In this document: positions 6,571-13,137 of the stretch, one piece after another | Position numbering within the stretch: position 1 is the stretch's first letter | How the letters are laid out: the number at the start of each line of letters is the position of its first letter | Assembly: GCA_945949375.1 (NCBI GenBank) | Contig: CAMFEN010000008.1 | Coordinates: 1-15,197 of the forward strand | Direction: 5' to 3' | DNA length: 15,197 nt | DNA from: an uncultured Bacteroidales bacterium | GTDB taxonomy: Bacteria; Bacteroidota; Bacteroidia; Bacteroidales; Paludibacteraceae | Notes under the pieces: generated by a model | What the model was told of the DNA's origin: nothing | The model's database searches: none | What the model saw: only the letters and a program-made list of their open reading frames with translations | Program-made: the position numbers and the translations under genes

Positions 6571-7606
6571 GCTCTTGCGACTGCAAGGCATTGACGAGCA
6601 TGCCGCAGGCAGCGAGGATGTCTTCGCCTCGGGAGCGACGGATGGTGGTGGTGATACCGTGGTCGGAGAGGTAGTCGCGCAGCCACTCCATCTGTTTTTC
6701 GTCGGAACCCGTGAAACCCTCTCTGCTGAGAGTGGGGGAAGAGTGAAAGCGGATGAGGTTGACGCGGCAGGGGAGGTTGCGAAGCAGGCGCAGCAGTTCG
6801 TTGGCATGGCGGATAGTGTCGTTTTGCCCATGCCAGCAGATGTATTCAAAACTGATACGGCGCTGGTGCGTCCAGTCGTATTGTTTAAGGAGAGAGACTA
6901 CTTGTGAGAGGGAGAACATCTTCTCAGCGGGCATTATCTCGCGGCGCTCTGCGGCAAAGGGATTGTGCAGAGAGATGGCGAGGTGGCAGTCGGATTCGTT
7001 GAGGAAGCGTTGGAGGTTGGGGTGCCCAACGGAGGAAACGGTGATACGCTTGGGCGACCATGCGCAGCCCCATTCGGCAGTGAGCACTTGCAGCGAGCGG
7101 AGGACATGGTCGAGGTTGTCCATCGGCTCGCCTTCGCCCATATAGACGACATTGGTGAGGTCGGGGAAGTAGAGTATCTGGTTGAGAATCTCGACAGCAG
7201 GCAAGTGCCCGTGGAAGCCCAAAGTGCCCGTCATACAGAACTTACAGCCCATCTTACAGCCCGCTTGCGTGGAGACGCAGAGCGTGGCACGGTCAGCATC
7301 AGGGATATAGACGGACTCGATGTAAGACCCACCCTCGCCCTCCCTGCTGAGGGAGGAAATATGAAAGAGGTACTTGCGGGTGCCGTCTTGGGAGACGGCT
7401 TCCGCTACGGGCGCATGGCGGCCTGTGGTATACTGCTGCTTGAGAGCGTCTCTGCCCTTCAAAGAGATATTGGTCATCTCGTCAAAGGTCATGGCACGGC
7501 GGACATACAGCCACTCCGCGAGTTGCTTACCCGCGAACTTCGGAAGACCTACGCGCTGCGCTACTTCCTGCAACTCTGCCAATGTCTTGCCTAAGAGAGA
7601 CTCCAT
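6554..7606 (-). CDS. rlmN: Dual-specificity 23S rRNA/tRNA C2-adenosine methyltransferase RlmN
   Basis: RlmN is a radical-SAM enzyme that methylates C2 of A2503 in 23S rRNA and A37 of some tRNAs in the cytoplasm. The cluster cysteines are Cys117, Cys121 and Cys124 (GCKMGCKFC). Cys110 fits the conserved cysteine seven residues upstream, and Cys334 in RGEDILAACGML is the methyl-carrying cysteine. GEGEP at 157-161 is the SAM-binding GEP region. The 350-residue length is normal. The start at 7606 (MESLLGKTLAEL) fits the family and lies 10 nt after the mscS stop, so the two are probably cotranscribed. Two surface-loop positions, about 84-92 and 289-298, both read SREG and are encoded by near-identical palindromes, suggesting repeat insertions tolerated in the protein. 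The 3' end overlaps the opposing LytTR gene by 17 bp. RlmN is preferred over Cfr on context and overall sequence. Confidence 0.95.
   Translation of the reverse strand: MESLLGKTLAELQEVAQRVGLPKFAGKQLAEWLYVRRAMTFDEMTNISLKGRDALKQQYTTGRHAPVAEAVSQDGTRKYLFHISSLSREGEGGSYIESVYIPDADRATLCVSTQAGCKMGCKFCMTGTLGFHGHLPAVEILNQILYFPDLTNVVYMGEGEPMDNLDHVLRSLQVLTAEWGCAWSPKRITVSSVGHPNLQRFLNESDCHLAISLHNPFAAERREIMPAEKMFSLSQVVSLLKQYDWTHQRRISFEYICWHGQNDTIRHANELLRLLRNLPCRVNLIRFHSSPTLSREGFTGSDEKQMEWLRDYLSDHGITTTIRRSRGEDILAACGMLVNALQSQEPTIVG
6718..6735. repeat. Palindrome within rlmN, second site
   Basis: CCTCTCT-GCTG-AGAGTGG forms a 7-bp stem with one mismatch around GCTG, the same loop as the palindrome at 7339-7356. 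On the coding strand it gives TLSREGF at a position where RlmN proteins usually have a PDVPLKGTDE-type loop. Confidence 0.6.
7339..7356. repeat. Palindrome within rlmN, first site
   Basis: CCTCCCT-GCTG-AGGGAGG is a perfect 7-bp stem around GCTG. On the coding strand it encodes SLSREGEG between KYLFHI and SYIESVYIP, where family members usually have only a short turn, so it looks like an in-frame insertion of about eight codons. Confidence 0.6.
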
Positions 7607-7616
7607 GATTTACGAA

Positions 7617-8609
7617 TTACGATTTATTGGGGGGATTGACAATGTTGATGTCCATGTGGGGGTAGGCGAAGCCGAAGCCTTGTGGGGGCAGTTCGGTATA
7701 GAAGCGCAGGTTGAGGTCGTAGAAGGTATTCCAATAGTCGTCAGTATGTACCCATGCCTTGGCGACAAAGGAGATGTCGTTCTCGTTGAGGGAAGCGAGG
7801 GCAACATAGGGGTCGGGGATGGGTGTTTTGGTGCTTACTGCTACGCCGGAGCGGTCGTGGACAGCAGGGCGAGGGTCGGCGGAAGTGAGAATACGGGAGT
7901 CGGAATGGAGTATCTCCTGAATGGCATCGATACACTTCTGCGCATCTACGCCGTACTCCACGCTAATGGTCCAATCGATACGGCGCAGGGGCTGGGCGGA
8001 GACATTCTCGATATTGCTGCTGAAGAGGGAGCCGTTGGGGAGGATGATGACCTTGTTGTCGGGGGTGAGACTCTTTGTAGAGACGATAGTAACCTCCATG
8101 ACGGTGCCTGACTCGCCTCCGGCTTTGATGAAGTCGCCTGCTTTGAAGGGGCGGAAGATGAGGAGCATGATGCCTCCTGCGAAGTTCTGTACGGTGCCGG
8201 AGAGCGCCATACCGATAGCCATACCGCCGGCGGTGAGCAGGGCGGCAAAGGAGGTGGTGTCCACGCCGAGGGTGCCGATAGTGGCAAGGAAGAGGAGGAC
8301 GGTGAGGGAGATGCTGACAAAAGAAGAGATGAAGGAAGCCAGTGTGCGCTCGGTGTGTCGGCGCTCGAAGACCTTATTCAGCAGTTTCTTTATGTAGCGT
8401 ATAGCCCATGCTCCTACTATATAGATGAGCAAGGCGATGAGCACCTTGATGCCAAAGCGCAGTGCACTATCCAAGACCCCCTGCCAGAAAGTCTGCGGGT
8501 CGGTCTGGGCTTGCTGGAGTATCTGCTGCGTTACCTGCCGAATGGAGTCAGCAGGTAGCGGAGCAGGAGTCGGTATGTCTATTTGTAGGAGCATAGGAAT
8601 AAGACCCAT
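7617..8609 (-). CDS. Small-conductance mechanosensitive channel, MscS family
   Basis: MscS-type channels are heptamers of the inner membrane that open under tension and release solutes during hypo-osmotic shock. This 330-residue protein has three hydrophobic segments, at about 52-72, 92-112 and 118-155. The last is the glycine/alanine-rich pore helix GGMAIGMALSGTVQNFAGG, followed by the RPFKAGDFI entry to the cytoplasmic beta domain and VIILPNGSLFSSNIEN. The C-terminal alpha/beta domain ends near 325. A proline-rich periplasmic leader precedes the first helix. ATG at 8609 is used; ATG at 8594 (MLLQIDIP) is equally possible. The gene follows the MFS transporter by 70 nt and precedes rlmN by 10 nt, on the same strand. 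Confidence 0.93.
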   Translation of the reverse strand: MGLIPMLLQIDIPTPAPLPADSIRQVTQQILQQAQTDPQTFWQGVLDSALRFGIKVLIALLIYIVGAWAIRYIKKLLNKVFERRHTERTLASFISSFVSISLTVLLFLATIGTLGVDTTSFAALLTAGGMAIGMALSGTVQNFAGGIMLLIFRPFKAGDFIKAGGESGTVMEVTIVSTKSLTPDNKVIILPNGSLFSSNIENVSAQPLRRIDWTISVEYGVDAQKCIDAIQEILHSDSRILTSADPRPAVHDRSGVAVSTKTPIPDPYVALASLNENDISFVAKAWVHTDDYWNTFYDLNLRFYTELPPQGFGFAYPHMDINIVNPPNKS

Positions 8610-8615
8610 CCTACA

Positions 8616-8671
8616 CCCTCCCTAAGTTCACCCCACTGCGCGTTGCTTGCGGGGACCCCACGAAGGGAGGG
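8616..8671. repeat. Inverted repeat between the MFS and mscS genes
   Basis: CCCTCCCT at 8616-8623 pairs with AGGGAGGG at 8664-8671, and the interior contains a second CCCC...GGGG pairing. No T-run follows on either strand, so this is more likely a palindromic repeat, or an RNA processing or partial attenuation site, than a full intrinsic terminator. Confidence 0.5.
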
Positions 8672-8679
8672 AATGGGTA

Positions 8680-10029
8680 TTAGTTAGATTTCTTTTCTTG
8701 GATAAGGAAGACGGAGAGGGCACCGAGGAAGAGGAGGATACCGGCTACTACGAGCATGGCGGCTTGGGAGTCGTGGCAGCAACCTTTCAAGAGCAAGCCT
8801 CCGCAGAGGGCAGCGACGATTTGAGGCAGGCAGATGGTGCAGTTGGAGAGCCCGCGGAGGGTACCCATCTTGCTACTGCCTTCGATGGCATTAGTAAAGA
8901 GGGTGAAGGGCAATGCGAGCATGGCTGCCCACGCTGCACCGATGAGGGCGTAACTCAACCACAGGACATAGGGGTCGTGTACCCAGAAGATGGAGATGAA
9001 ACCGATACCGCCGACGATGAGCGAGAGGATGTAGGCACCTTTGTTGCCTATCTTATGCTCAATAGCAGGGAGGAGGGCTGCCCAGATGAGGGAGCCGACT
9101 GCCTGAATAGCAAAGCACACGCCCACCCAGTTGCCTGCGTCTTGGAAAGCACTTGCAGCGGTGTTCACACCATCCCAGCCGAAGCATTGGGAAGCGATAG
9201 CACCGTTGGAGTATGTCCACATATACATGAACGCTGCCCAGCAGAAGAACTGCACGAGACCGATAGTTAAGAAAGCGAGGATGATACGCTTGTTGTCGTC
9301 CTTGCTGTCGGCTTTGGCGGTGTTCTCTTTGATACCGTGGAACTCAGCGTATTCTTTGGGGTCCATCTCACGCACAGCGAAGAAGGTATAGAGGACGCAG
9401 AGGATGAGGATGGCGGCACCGATGTAGAAACTCCACTTGACGGAGTCGGGAATGACGCCGTCGGGAGCGGTATTGGCGAGTCCAATCCACGTGAAGAAGA
9501 TAGGGAAGAGGTAGCCTACGAGTGAACCTGCGTTGCAGAGGGCGGACTGGATAGCATAGGCAGTACCTTTCTGCTCCTCGTTGACCATATCGCCGACCAT
9601 CATCTTGAAGGGCTGCATGGCGATGTTGATAGAGGTGTCGAGGAACATAAGGGAGAAGAGTCCGAACCACATGGCGGCGTTAAGCCCGAGGAAAGCACTC
9701 TGCTCGAAGGTGAAGTTACCCGCGTTGGGGAGGAGAATCATCACCGCCACAGCGATAATAGCGCCGATAAGGAGGTAGAACTTACGGCGTCCGAAGATGG
9801 GTCCGAGCCAAGTTTTATCGGAGAGGAGACCGATGAGGGGCTGGACAATCATACCCATGAGCGGGGGCAGAATCCAGAAGAAGGAGAGTTGATGGGGGTC
9901 TGCGCCGAGGGTGGCGAAGATACGCGAGATGTTAGCCGACTGGAGGGCATAGGCTATCTGCACGCCGAAGAACCCGAAACTGAGGTTGAAGAGCTGCGCA
10001 AACGAGCGGTTGGTTGATTTGTTTTCCAT
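8680..10029 (-). CDS. MFS sugar transporter, SLC45/MalY-like
   Basis: This 449-residue protein has the hydrophobic profile of a 12-helix major facilitator and starts MENKSTNRSFAQLFNLSFGF. The combination NLSFGFFGVQIAYALQSANISRIF, cut here by FATLGADPHQL, and PLIGLLSDKTWLGPIFGRRK at about 64-83 (MFS motif A) is typical of the SLC45-like bacterial sugar permeases, including the maltose transporter MalY of Caulobacter. Family members import di- or oligosaccharides such as maltose or sucrose by proton symport across the inner membrane; the actual substrate is inferred only. No glycoside hydrolase or sugar regulator is adjacent. The gene leads a minus-strand series with mscS and rlmN. The nearest consensus promoter lies about 470 nt upstream (10506-10536), which would give a long, repeat-filled leader. 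Confidence 0.88.
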   Translation of the reverse strand: MENKSTNRSFAQLFNLSFGFFGVQIAYALQSANISRIFATLGADPHQLSFFWILPPLMGMIVQPLIGLLSDKTWLGPIFGRRKFYLLIGAIIAVAVMILLPNAGNFTFEQSAFLGLNAAMWFGLFSLMFLDTSINIAMQPFKMMVGDMVNEEQKGTAYAIQSALCNAGSLVGYLFPIFFTWIGLANTAPDGVIPDSVKWSFYIGAAILILCVLYTFFAVREMDPKEYAEFHGIKENTAKADSKDDNKRIILAFLTIGLVQFFCWAAFMYMWTYSNGAIASQCFGWDGVNTAASAFQDAGNWVGVCFAIQAVGSLIWAALLPAIEHKIGNKGAYILSLIVGGIGFISIFWVHDPYVLWLSYALIGAAWAAMLALPFTLFTNAIEGSSKMGTLRGLSNCTICLPQIVAALCGGLLLKGCCHDSQAAMLVVAGILLFLGALSVFLIQEKKSN

Positions 10030-10234
10030 GTTTGTTTGATTGATTTTGTGTTGTTTATGTAATGTTTTGTAACAAAAATGCCTAACTATTTTGTTTTGAT
10101 TTCAACAAATATTTTCAAACATTGTCCAAATAGTTTCTTTTTAACATGTAATTACCTTGAAACCGAACACTAATTTGTTGGTCTTTTTGTCCTCGAACAA
10201 GACCCTCTAAATCTCCCTTGTGAGAGACTTTTTA

Positions 10235-10260
10235 GCAGGCGGGGACGCCTGCGCACCCGG
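10235..10260. repeat. GCAGGCG hairpin repeat, copy D
   Basis: Same GCAGGCG-GGGA-CGCCTGC stem-loop as copies A and C, followed by GCACCCGG and preceded by TTTA as in copy A. It is about 4.5 kb from copies A-C, which shows the element is dispersed and not a local tandem duplication. Confidence 0.8.
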
Positions 10261-10295
10261 ACAGCTGCGCTCGCCGGACAGGGTTTTGCTTCGAG

Positions 10296-10404
10296 AATCA
10301 CCTACTAATCACCTACTAATCACCTACTAACCACAGCTTATGGTCTTGGCGGGGGTTCAGTAATCACCCGGTAATCACTCGATAATCACCCGTTAATCAC
10401 TCGA
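10296..10404. repeat. Two arrays of an 11-bp tandem repeat (core AATCAC)
   Basis: Array 1 (10296-10328) is three identical copies of AATCACCTACT plus a partial AACCAC. Array 2 (10361-10404) is four copies alternating TAATCACCCGN and TAATCACTCGA. The period of 11 bp is close to one helical turn. GCGGGGGTTC flanks array 2 at 10349 and 10426, just before and 22 bp after it. Both arrays lie in the predicted long leader of the MFS gene, downstream of the promoter at 10506-10536. Confidence 0.85.
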
Positions 10405-10505
10405 CTTTTACTTTGTGGTGTCTCAGCGGGGGTTCGGTGCGTGCGAGGAGATACACTATGACGCGCGTGAGTGGATACACTGCGATGAAATTAAGAAAGC
10501 GATTG

Positions 10506-10536
10506 CAAAGGTAGTACTTTTTTTTGGGGTGTGCAA
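10506..10536 (-). promoter_or_regulatory. Bacteroidota-type promoter, leftward (MFS-mscS-rlmN or a leader RNA)
   Basis: On the minus strand TTG (10536-10534), exactly 20 nt, then TACCTTTG (10513-10506). It predicts transcription leftward from about 10499 across the 11-bp arrays to the MFS gene at 10029. The leader would be near 470 nt. Confidence 0.6.
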
Positions 10537-10563
10537 GTTTTTTATTTTTTTTCGCTGAAAAAA

Positions 10564-10595
10564 TTTGCGTATCTAAAAATTATTGCTTACCTTTG
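10564..10595 (+). promoter_or_regulatory. Bacteroidota-type promoter, rightward (recQ)
   Basis: TTTG (10564-10567), exactly 20 nt, then TACCTTTG (10588-10595), a full consensus match. The predicted start is near 10602, leaving about 225 nt of leader before recQ that includes a strong GC hairpin and a direct repeat. It is back to back with the leftward promoter, 28 bp apart. Confidence 0.65.
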
Positions 10596-10627
10596 CAAAC
10601 CTTTTAAGGGGAGGCACCCCGCCCCTA

Positions 10628-10653
10628 CCCCCTCCCCGCGAGCGGGGCGGGGG
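10628..10653. repeat. Very GC-rich hairpin in the recQ leader
   Basis: CCCCCTCCCCGC and GCGGGGCGGGGG pair at 11 of 12 positions around a 2-nt loop. It lies 33 nt after the predicted recQ start site and has no T-run after it. It may pause or attenuate transcription, or be another dispersed palindrome. Confidence 0.6.
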
Positions 10654-10717
10654 AGTAGTAGGAGAAAGCATTTCCTACGTAGGAGCAAGCCCCTACGCTG
10701 TTTTATGCCGCCCCTTC

Positions 10718-10784
10718 GGGGCTTGGTGGTTATGCCATAACGATTTGGGACATTCGAGGGGGGCTTGTGGGTATGCCATAACGA
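10718..10784 (+). repeat. 25/26-bp direct repeat ending in GTTATGCCATAAC-like palindrome
   Basis: Copies at 10718-10743 and 10760-10784 share GGGGCTTG and TATGCCATAACGA, differing in a short central segment. The first contains the small palindrome GTTAT-GCC-ATAAC. The second ends 42 nt before the recQ ATG. Confidence 0.65.
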
Positions 10785-10826
10785 AAGGGAATTTGAATAA
10801 ATACAGAAAATACGTAATACTACCAT

Positions 10827-13010
10827 ATGTCAGTAACGCATGAAGAATTGATAGAGGCGCTGCAGCGCTATTTCGGCTTTGATTCGTTCAAAGGGAATCA
10901 GGAAGCCATTATCCGCAACGTGATGGAGGGGAAGGACTCGTTTGTGCTGATGCCTACGGGTGGTGGCAAGAGTCTGTGCTTTCAGTTGCCTTCGTTGATG
11001 ATGGACGGCGTGGGGATTGTTATCTCTCCGCTTATCGCCCTGATGAAGAATCAGGTGGATGCGATGCGCAACTACTCGGATGTGCCCGGGGTGGCGCATT
11101 ACATCAACTCGTCGCTGTCGCGTCCGCAGATACATGAGGTGAAGAAAGATGTTACGGAAGGGCGGACGAAACTGCTGTACTTGGCGCCGGAGAGCCTGCA
11201 GAAGAACGAGAATGTGGACTTTCTGAAGAACGTGAAGATTTCGTTCTATGCGGTGGATGAGGCGCACTGTATCTCGGAGTGGGGGCATGACTTCCGTCCG
11301 GAGTACAGCCATATCCGCGACATGGTGAAGCGGATAGGCAGGGCACCGATTATCGCGCTGACGGCGACGGCGACGCCGAAAGTGCAGAAAGATATTCAGA
11401 AGAACCTTGATATAGTGGGGGCGACGGTGTTCAAGAGTTCGTTCAACCGTCCGAACCTATATTATGAGGTGCGTCAGAAGACGAGCGATGTGGACAAGGA
11501 GGTGGTGAAGTATGTACGTTCGATGGAGGGGAAGTCGGGTATCATCTACTGCCTATCGCGCAAGGAGGTGGAGGACCTGGCGGAGGTGCTACGCGTGAAC
11601 GGAATTTCCGCGCGGGCGTACCATGCGGGTATGGACGCGGAGCAGCGGAGCGCGAATCAGGATGCGTTCTTGATGGAAGAGTGTCAGGTGATAGTGGCGA
11701 CGATAGCGTTCGGTATGGGTATCGACAAGCCGGATGTGCGGTTTGTGGTACACTACAACGTGCCGAAGTCGCTGGAAGGTTACTATCAGGAGACGGGTCG
11801 CGCAGGCAGAGACGGCGGCGAGGGGCAGTGTATATGCTTCTACTCGCCGGAAGATATAGAGCGGCTGCGTAAGTTCCAGAAAGACAAGCCCGTGAAGGAG
11901 ATAGAGATAGGCAATCAGTTGCTGTTTGAGACACAGTCGTATGCAGAGTCGATAGTATGCCGACGAAAGTTGCTGCTGCACTATTTCGGCGAGGAGTACG
12001 ACAAGGACAACTGCGGCAACTGCGACAACTGCCGCAAGACATACCGCATGGAGGACTGCTCGGAGCTGCTAGGGCTGGTGTTGGAGACGATACAGCAGGG
12101 GAACGAGAAGTTCAAGGCGGAGCATATTGTGGATATCCTGCACGGCAACGAGACGGCGGCGGTGTTGAGCTACAAGCACAAGGAGCTGGAGAACTTCGGC
12201 GCGGCGTCGGATGTGGACGAGGCGGTGCTGCTGGCGATCGTGCGGCAGGCAATGCTGAGCGGGTTTCTGAGCAAAGATATAGAAAGTTACGGCGACCTGA
12301 AGATTACTGCAGACGGGCGCAAGTACATGAAGCGCGGCGGGCGTTTTGAGGTGCCGATAGAGGTGAAAGACGAGGAGTCGGACAGCATGGATACGGGTGT
12401 GGCGACCTGTGCGGCAGCGGATGATGTGCTGTTCTCGATACTGAAAGACGTGCGGCGGAAGATGGCGAAGAAATGTGATGTGCCGCCGTTCGTGATATTC
12501 CAAGACCCGTCGCTGGAGGCGATGGCGACGACCTATCCGATCACGATGGAGGAGTTGCTGAACATCCCGGGCGTGGGCTTGAGCAAGGCGAAACGCTACG
12601 GGGAGGAGTTCCTGCGCGTGATAAAGGAGTATGTGAACGAGAACGAGATTATCCGTCCCGAAGACCTACGGATACGCACGGTGGCGAAGAAATCGTCGCG
12701 CAAGCGGCAGATTATCGCGGCGATAGATAGGCGCGTGGACTTGGACGAGTTGGCAGATTCGCTGGGTATGTCAATGGAGGAGATGCTGGACGAGTTGGAG
12801 GGGATCGTGTTCGCCGGCACGAAAGTGAATATCAAGTACTTCATCGAAGAGATAGTGGACGCCGACGAGGAAGAGGAGATATACGACTACTTCAAGAACG
12901 CGGAGAGCGATGACATCAAGACCGCGATGGAGGAGTTGGGCGAAGACTACTACGATGAGATACACGTGCGGTTGGTTAGGATACAGTTCCACTGCGATTT
13001 GGGGAATTGA
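10827..13010 (+). CDS. recQ: ATP-dependent DNA helicase RecQ
   Basis: RecQ unwinds DNA 3' to 5' in recombination and replication-fork repair. Visible elements in this 727-residue protein are the Q-motif glutamine at Gln25, Walker A TGGGKS at 44-49, the DEAH box at 144-147 with the aromatic-rich loop CISEWGHDFRPEY after it, and motif VI QETGRAGRDG at 321-330. Zinc cysteines are Cys378, Cys396, Cys399 and Cys402. A winged-helix region (about 408-510), an HRDC domain (about 533-608) and a C-terminal extension (about 611-715), acidic near 678-684 (DADEEEE), follow. The length fits the longer RecQ form usual in Bacteroidota. ATG 10827 is used; a full-consensus promoter lies at 10564-10595. It is separated from rimO by a 127-nt repeat-bearing gap. 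Confidence 0.96.
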   Translation: MSVTHEELIEALQRYFGFDSFKGNQEAIIRNVMEGKDSFVLMPTGGGKSLCFQLPSLMMDGVGIVISPLIALMKNQVDAMRNYSDVPGVAHYINSSLSRPQIHEVKKDVTEGRTKLLYLAPESLQKNENVDFLKNVKISFYAVDEAHCISEWGHDFRPEYSHIRDMVKRIGRAPIIALTATATPKVQKDIQKNLDIVGATVFKSSFNRPNLYYEVRQKTSDVDKEVVKYVRSMEGKSGIIYCLSRKEVEDLAEVLRVNGISARAYHAGMDAEQRSANQDAFLMEECQVIVATIAFGMGIDKPDVRFVVHYNVPKSLEGYYQETGRAGRDGGEGQCICFYSPEDIERLRKFQKDKPVKEIEIGNQLLFETQSYAESIVCRRKLLLHYFGEEYDKDNCGNCDNCRKTYRMEDCSELLGLVLETIQQGNEKFKAEHIVDILHGNETAAVLSYKHKELENFGAASDVDEAVLLAIVRQAMLSGFLSKDIESYGDLKITADGRKYMKRGGRFEVPIEVKDEESDSMDTGVATCAAADDVLFSILKDVRRKMAKKCDVPPFVIFQDPSLEAMATTYPITMEELLNIPGVGLSKAKRYGEEFLRVIKEYVNENEIIRPEDLRIRTVAKKSSRKRQIIAAIDRRVDLDELADSLGMSMEEMLDELEGIVFAGTKVNIKYFIEEIVDADEEEEIYDYFKNAESDDIKTAMEELGEDYYDEIHVRLVRIQFHCDLGN

Positions 13011-13018
13011 ATTTAGAT

Positions 13019-13092
13019 CGCGCTACGCGCTGAAAGACCGCCTTCGGCTGTATGACCGCTACGCTGTATGACCGCGCTACGCGCTGAATGAC
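13019..13092 (+). repeat. Tandem array of four degenerate CGC...GAC units between recQ and rimO
   Basis: Units are 13019-13038, 13039-13056, 13057-13072 and 13073-13092 (20, 18, 16 and 20 nt). Each ends in CTGAAAGAC, CTGAATGAC or CTGTATGAC, and each contains a small self-complementary core such as GCGCTACGCGC. Units 1 and 4 match the repeat in the SGNH tail at 4089-4112. The array fills most of the 127-nt gap. Confidence 0.85.
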
Positions 13093-13137
13093 GGATTCGG
13101 AGTAATCGGAGTTTTCAGAGTTGTGGAGAGATGTTTT

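Larger units (their letters stand above)
10030..10826. other. Repeat-rich intergenic region with divergent promoters
   Basis: This 797-bp region lies between the diverging MFS and recQ genes. From left to right it contains an AT-rich stretch without features I recognise (10030-10230), hairpin copy D, two 11-bp repeat arrays (10296-10404), two GATACACT boxes 24 bp apart (10450 and 10474), back-to-back promoters (10506-10595), a GC-rich hairpin (10628-10653) and a 25/26-bp direct repeat (10718-10784). Frames in the last part translate only repeats. Confidence 0.75.

Noticed and set aside
6554..7606. Cfr-type antibiotic resistance methyltransferase
   Set aside because: Cysteine layout is shared with RlmN, but the housekeeping context and overall sequence favour RlmN; no resistance or mobile context is present.
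8616..8671. Rho-independent terminator between MFS and mscS
   Set aside because: The stem is interrupted by a long interior and no T-run follows on either strand, so I list it only as an inverted repeat.
10296..10404. CRISPR-like array
   Set aside because: The 11-bp units are contiguous with no unique spacers and no cas genes are present, so it is a tandem repeat.
10583..10843. 86-codon plus ORF upstream of recQ
   Set aside because: It consists of translated palindromes and direct repeats and overlaps the recQ start out of frame.
13123..13137. GTG at 13123 as the rimO start
   Set aside because: The five extra residues do not fit the family N-terminus, and ATG 13138 gives a typical RimO start.
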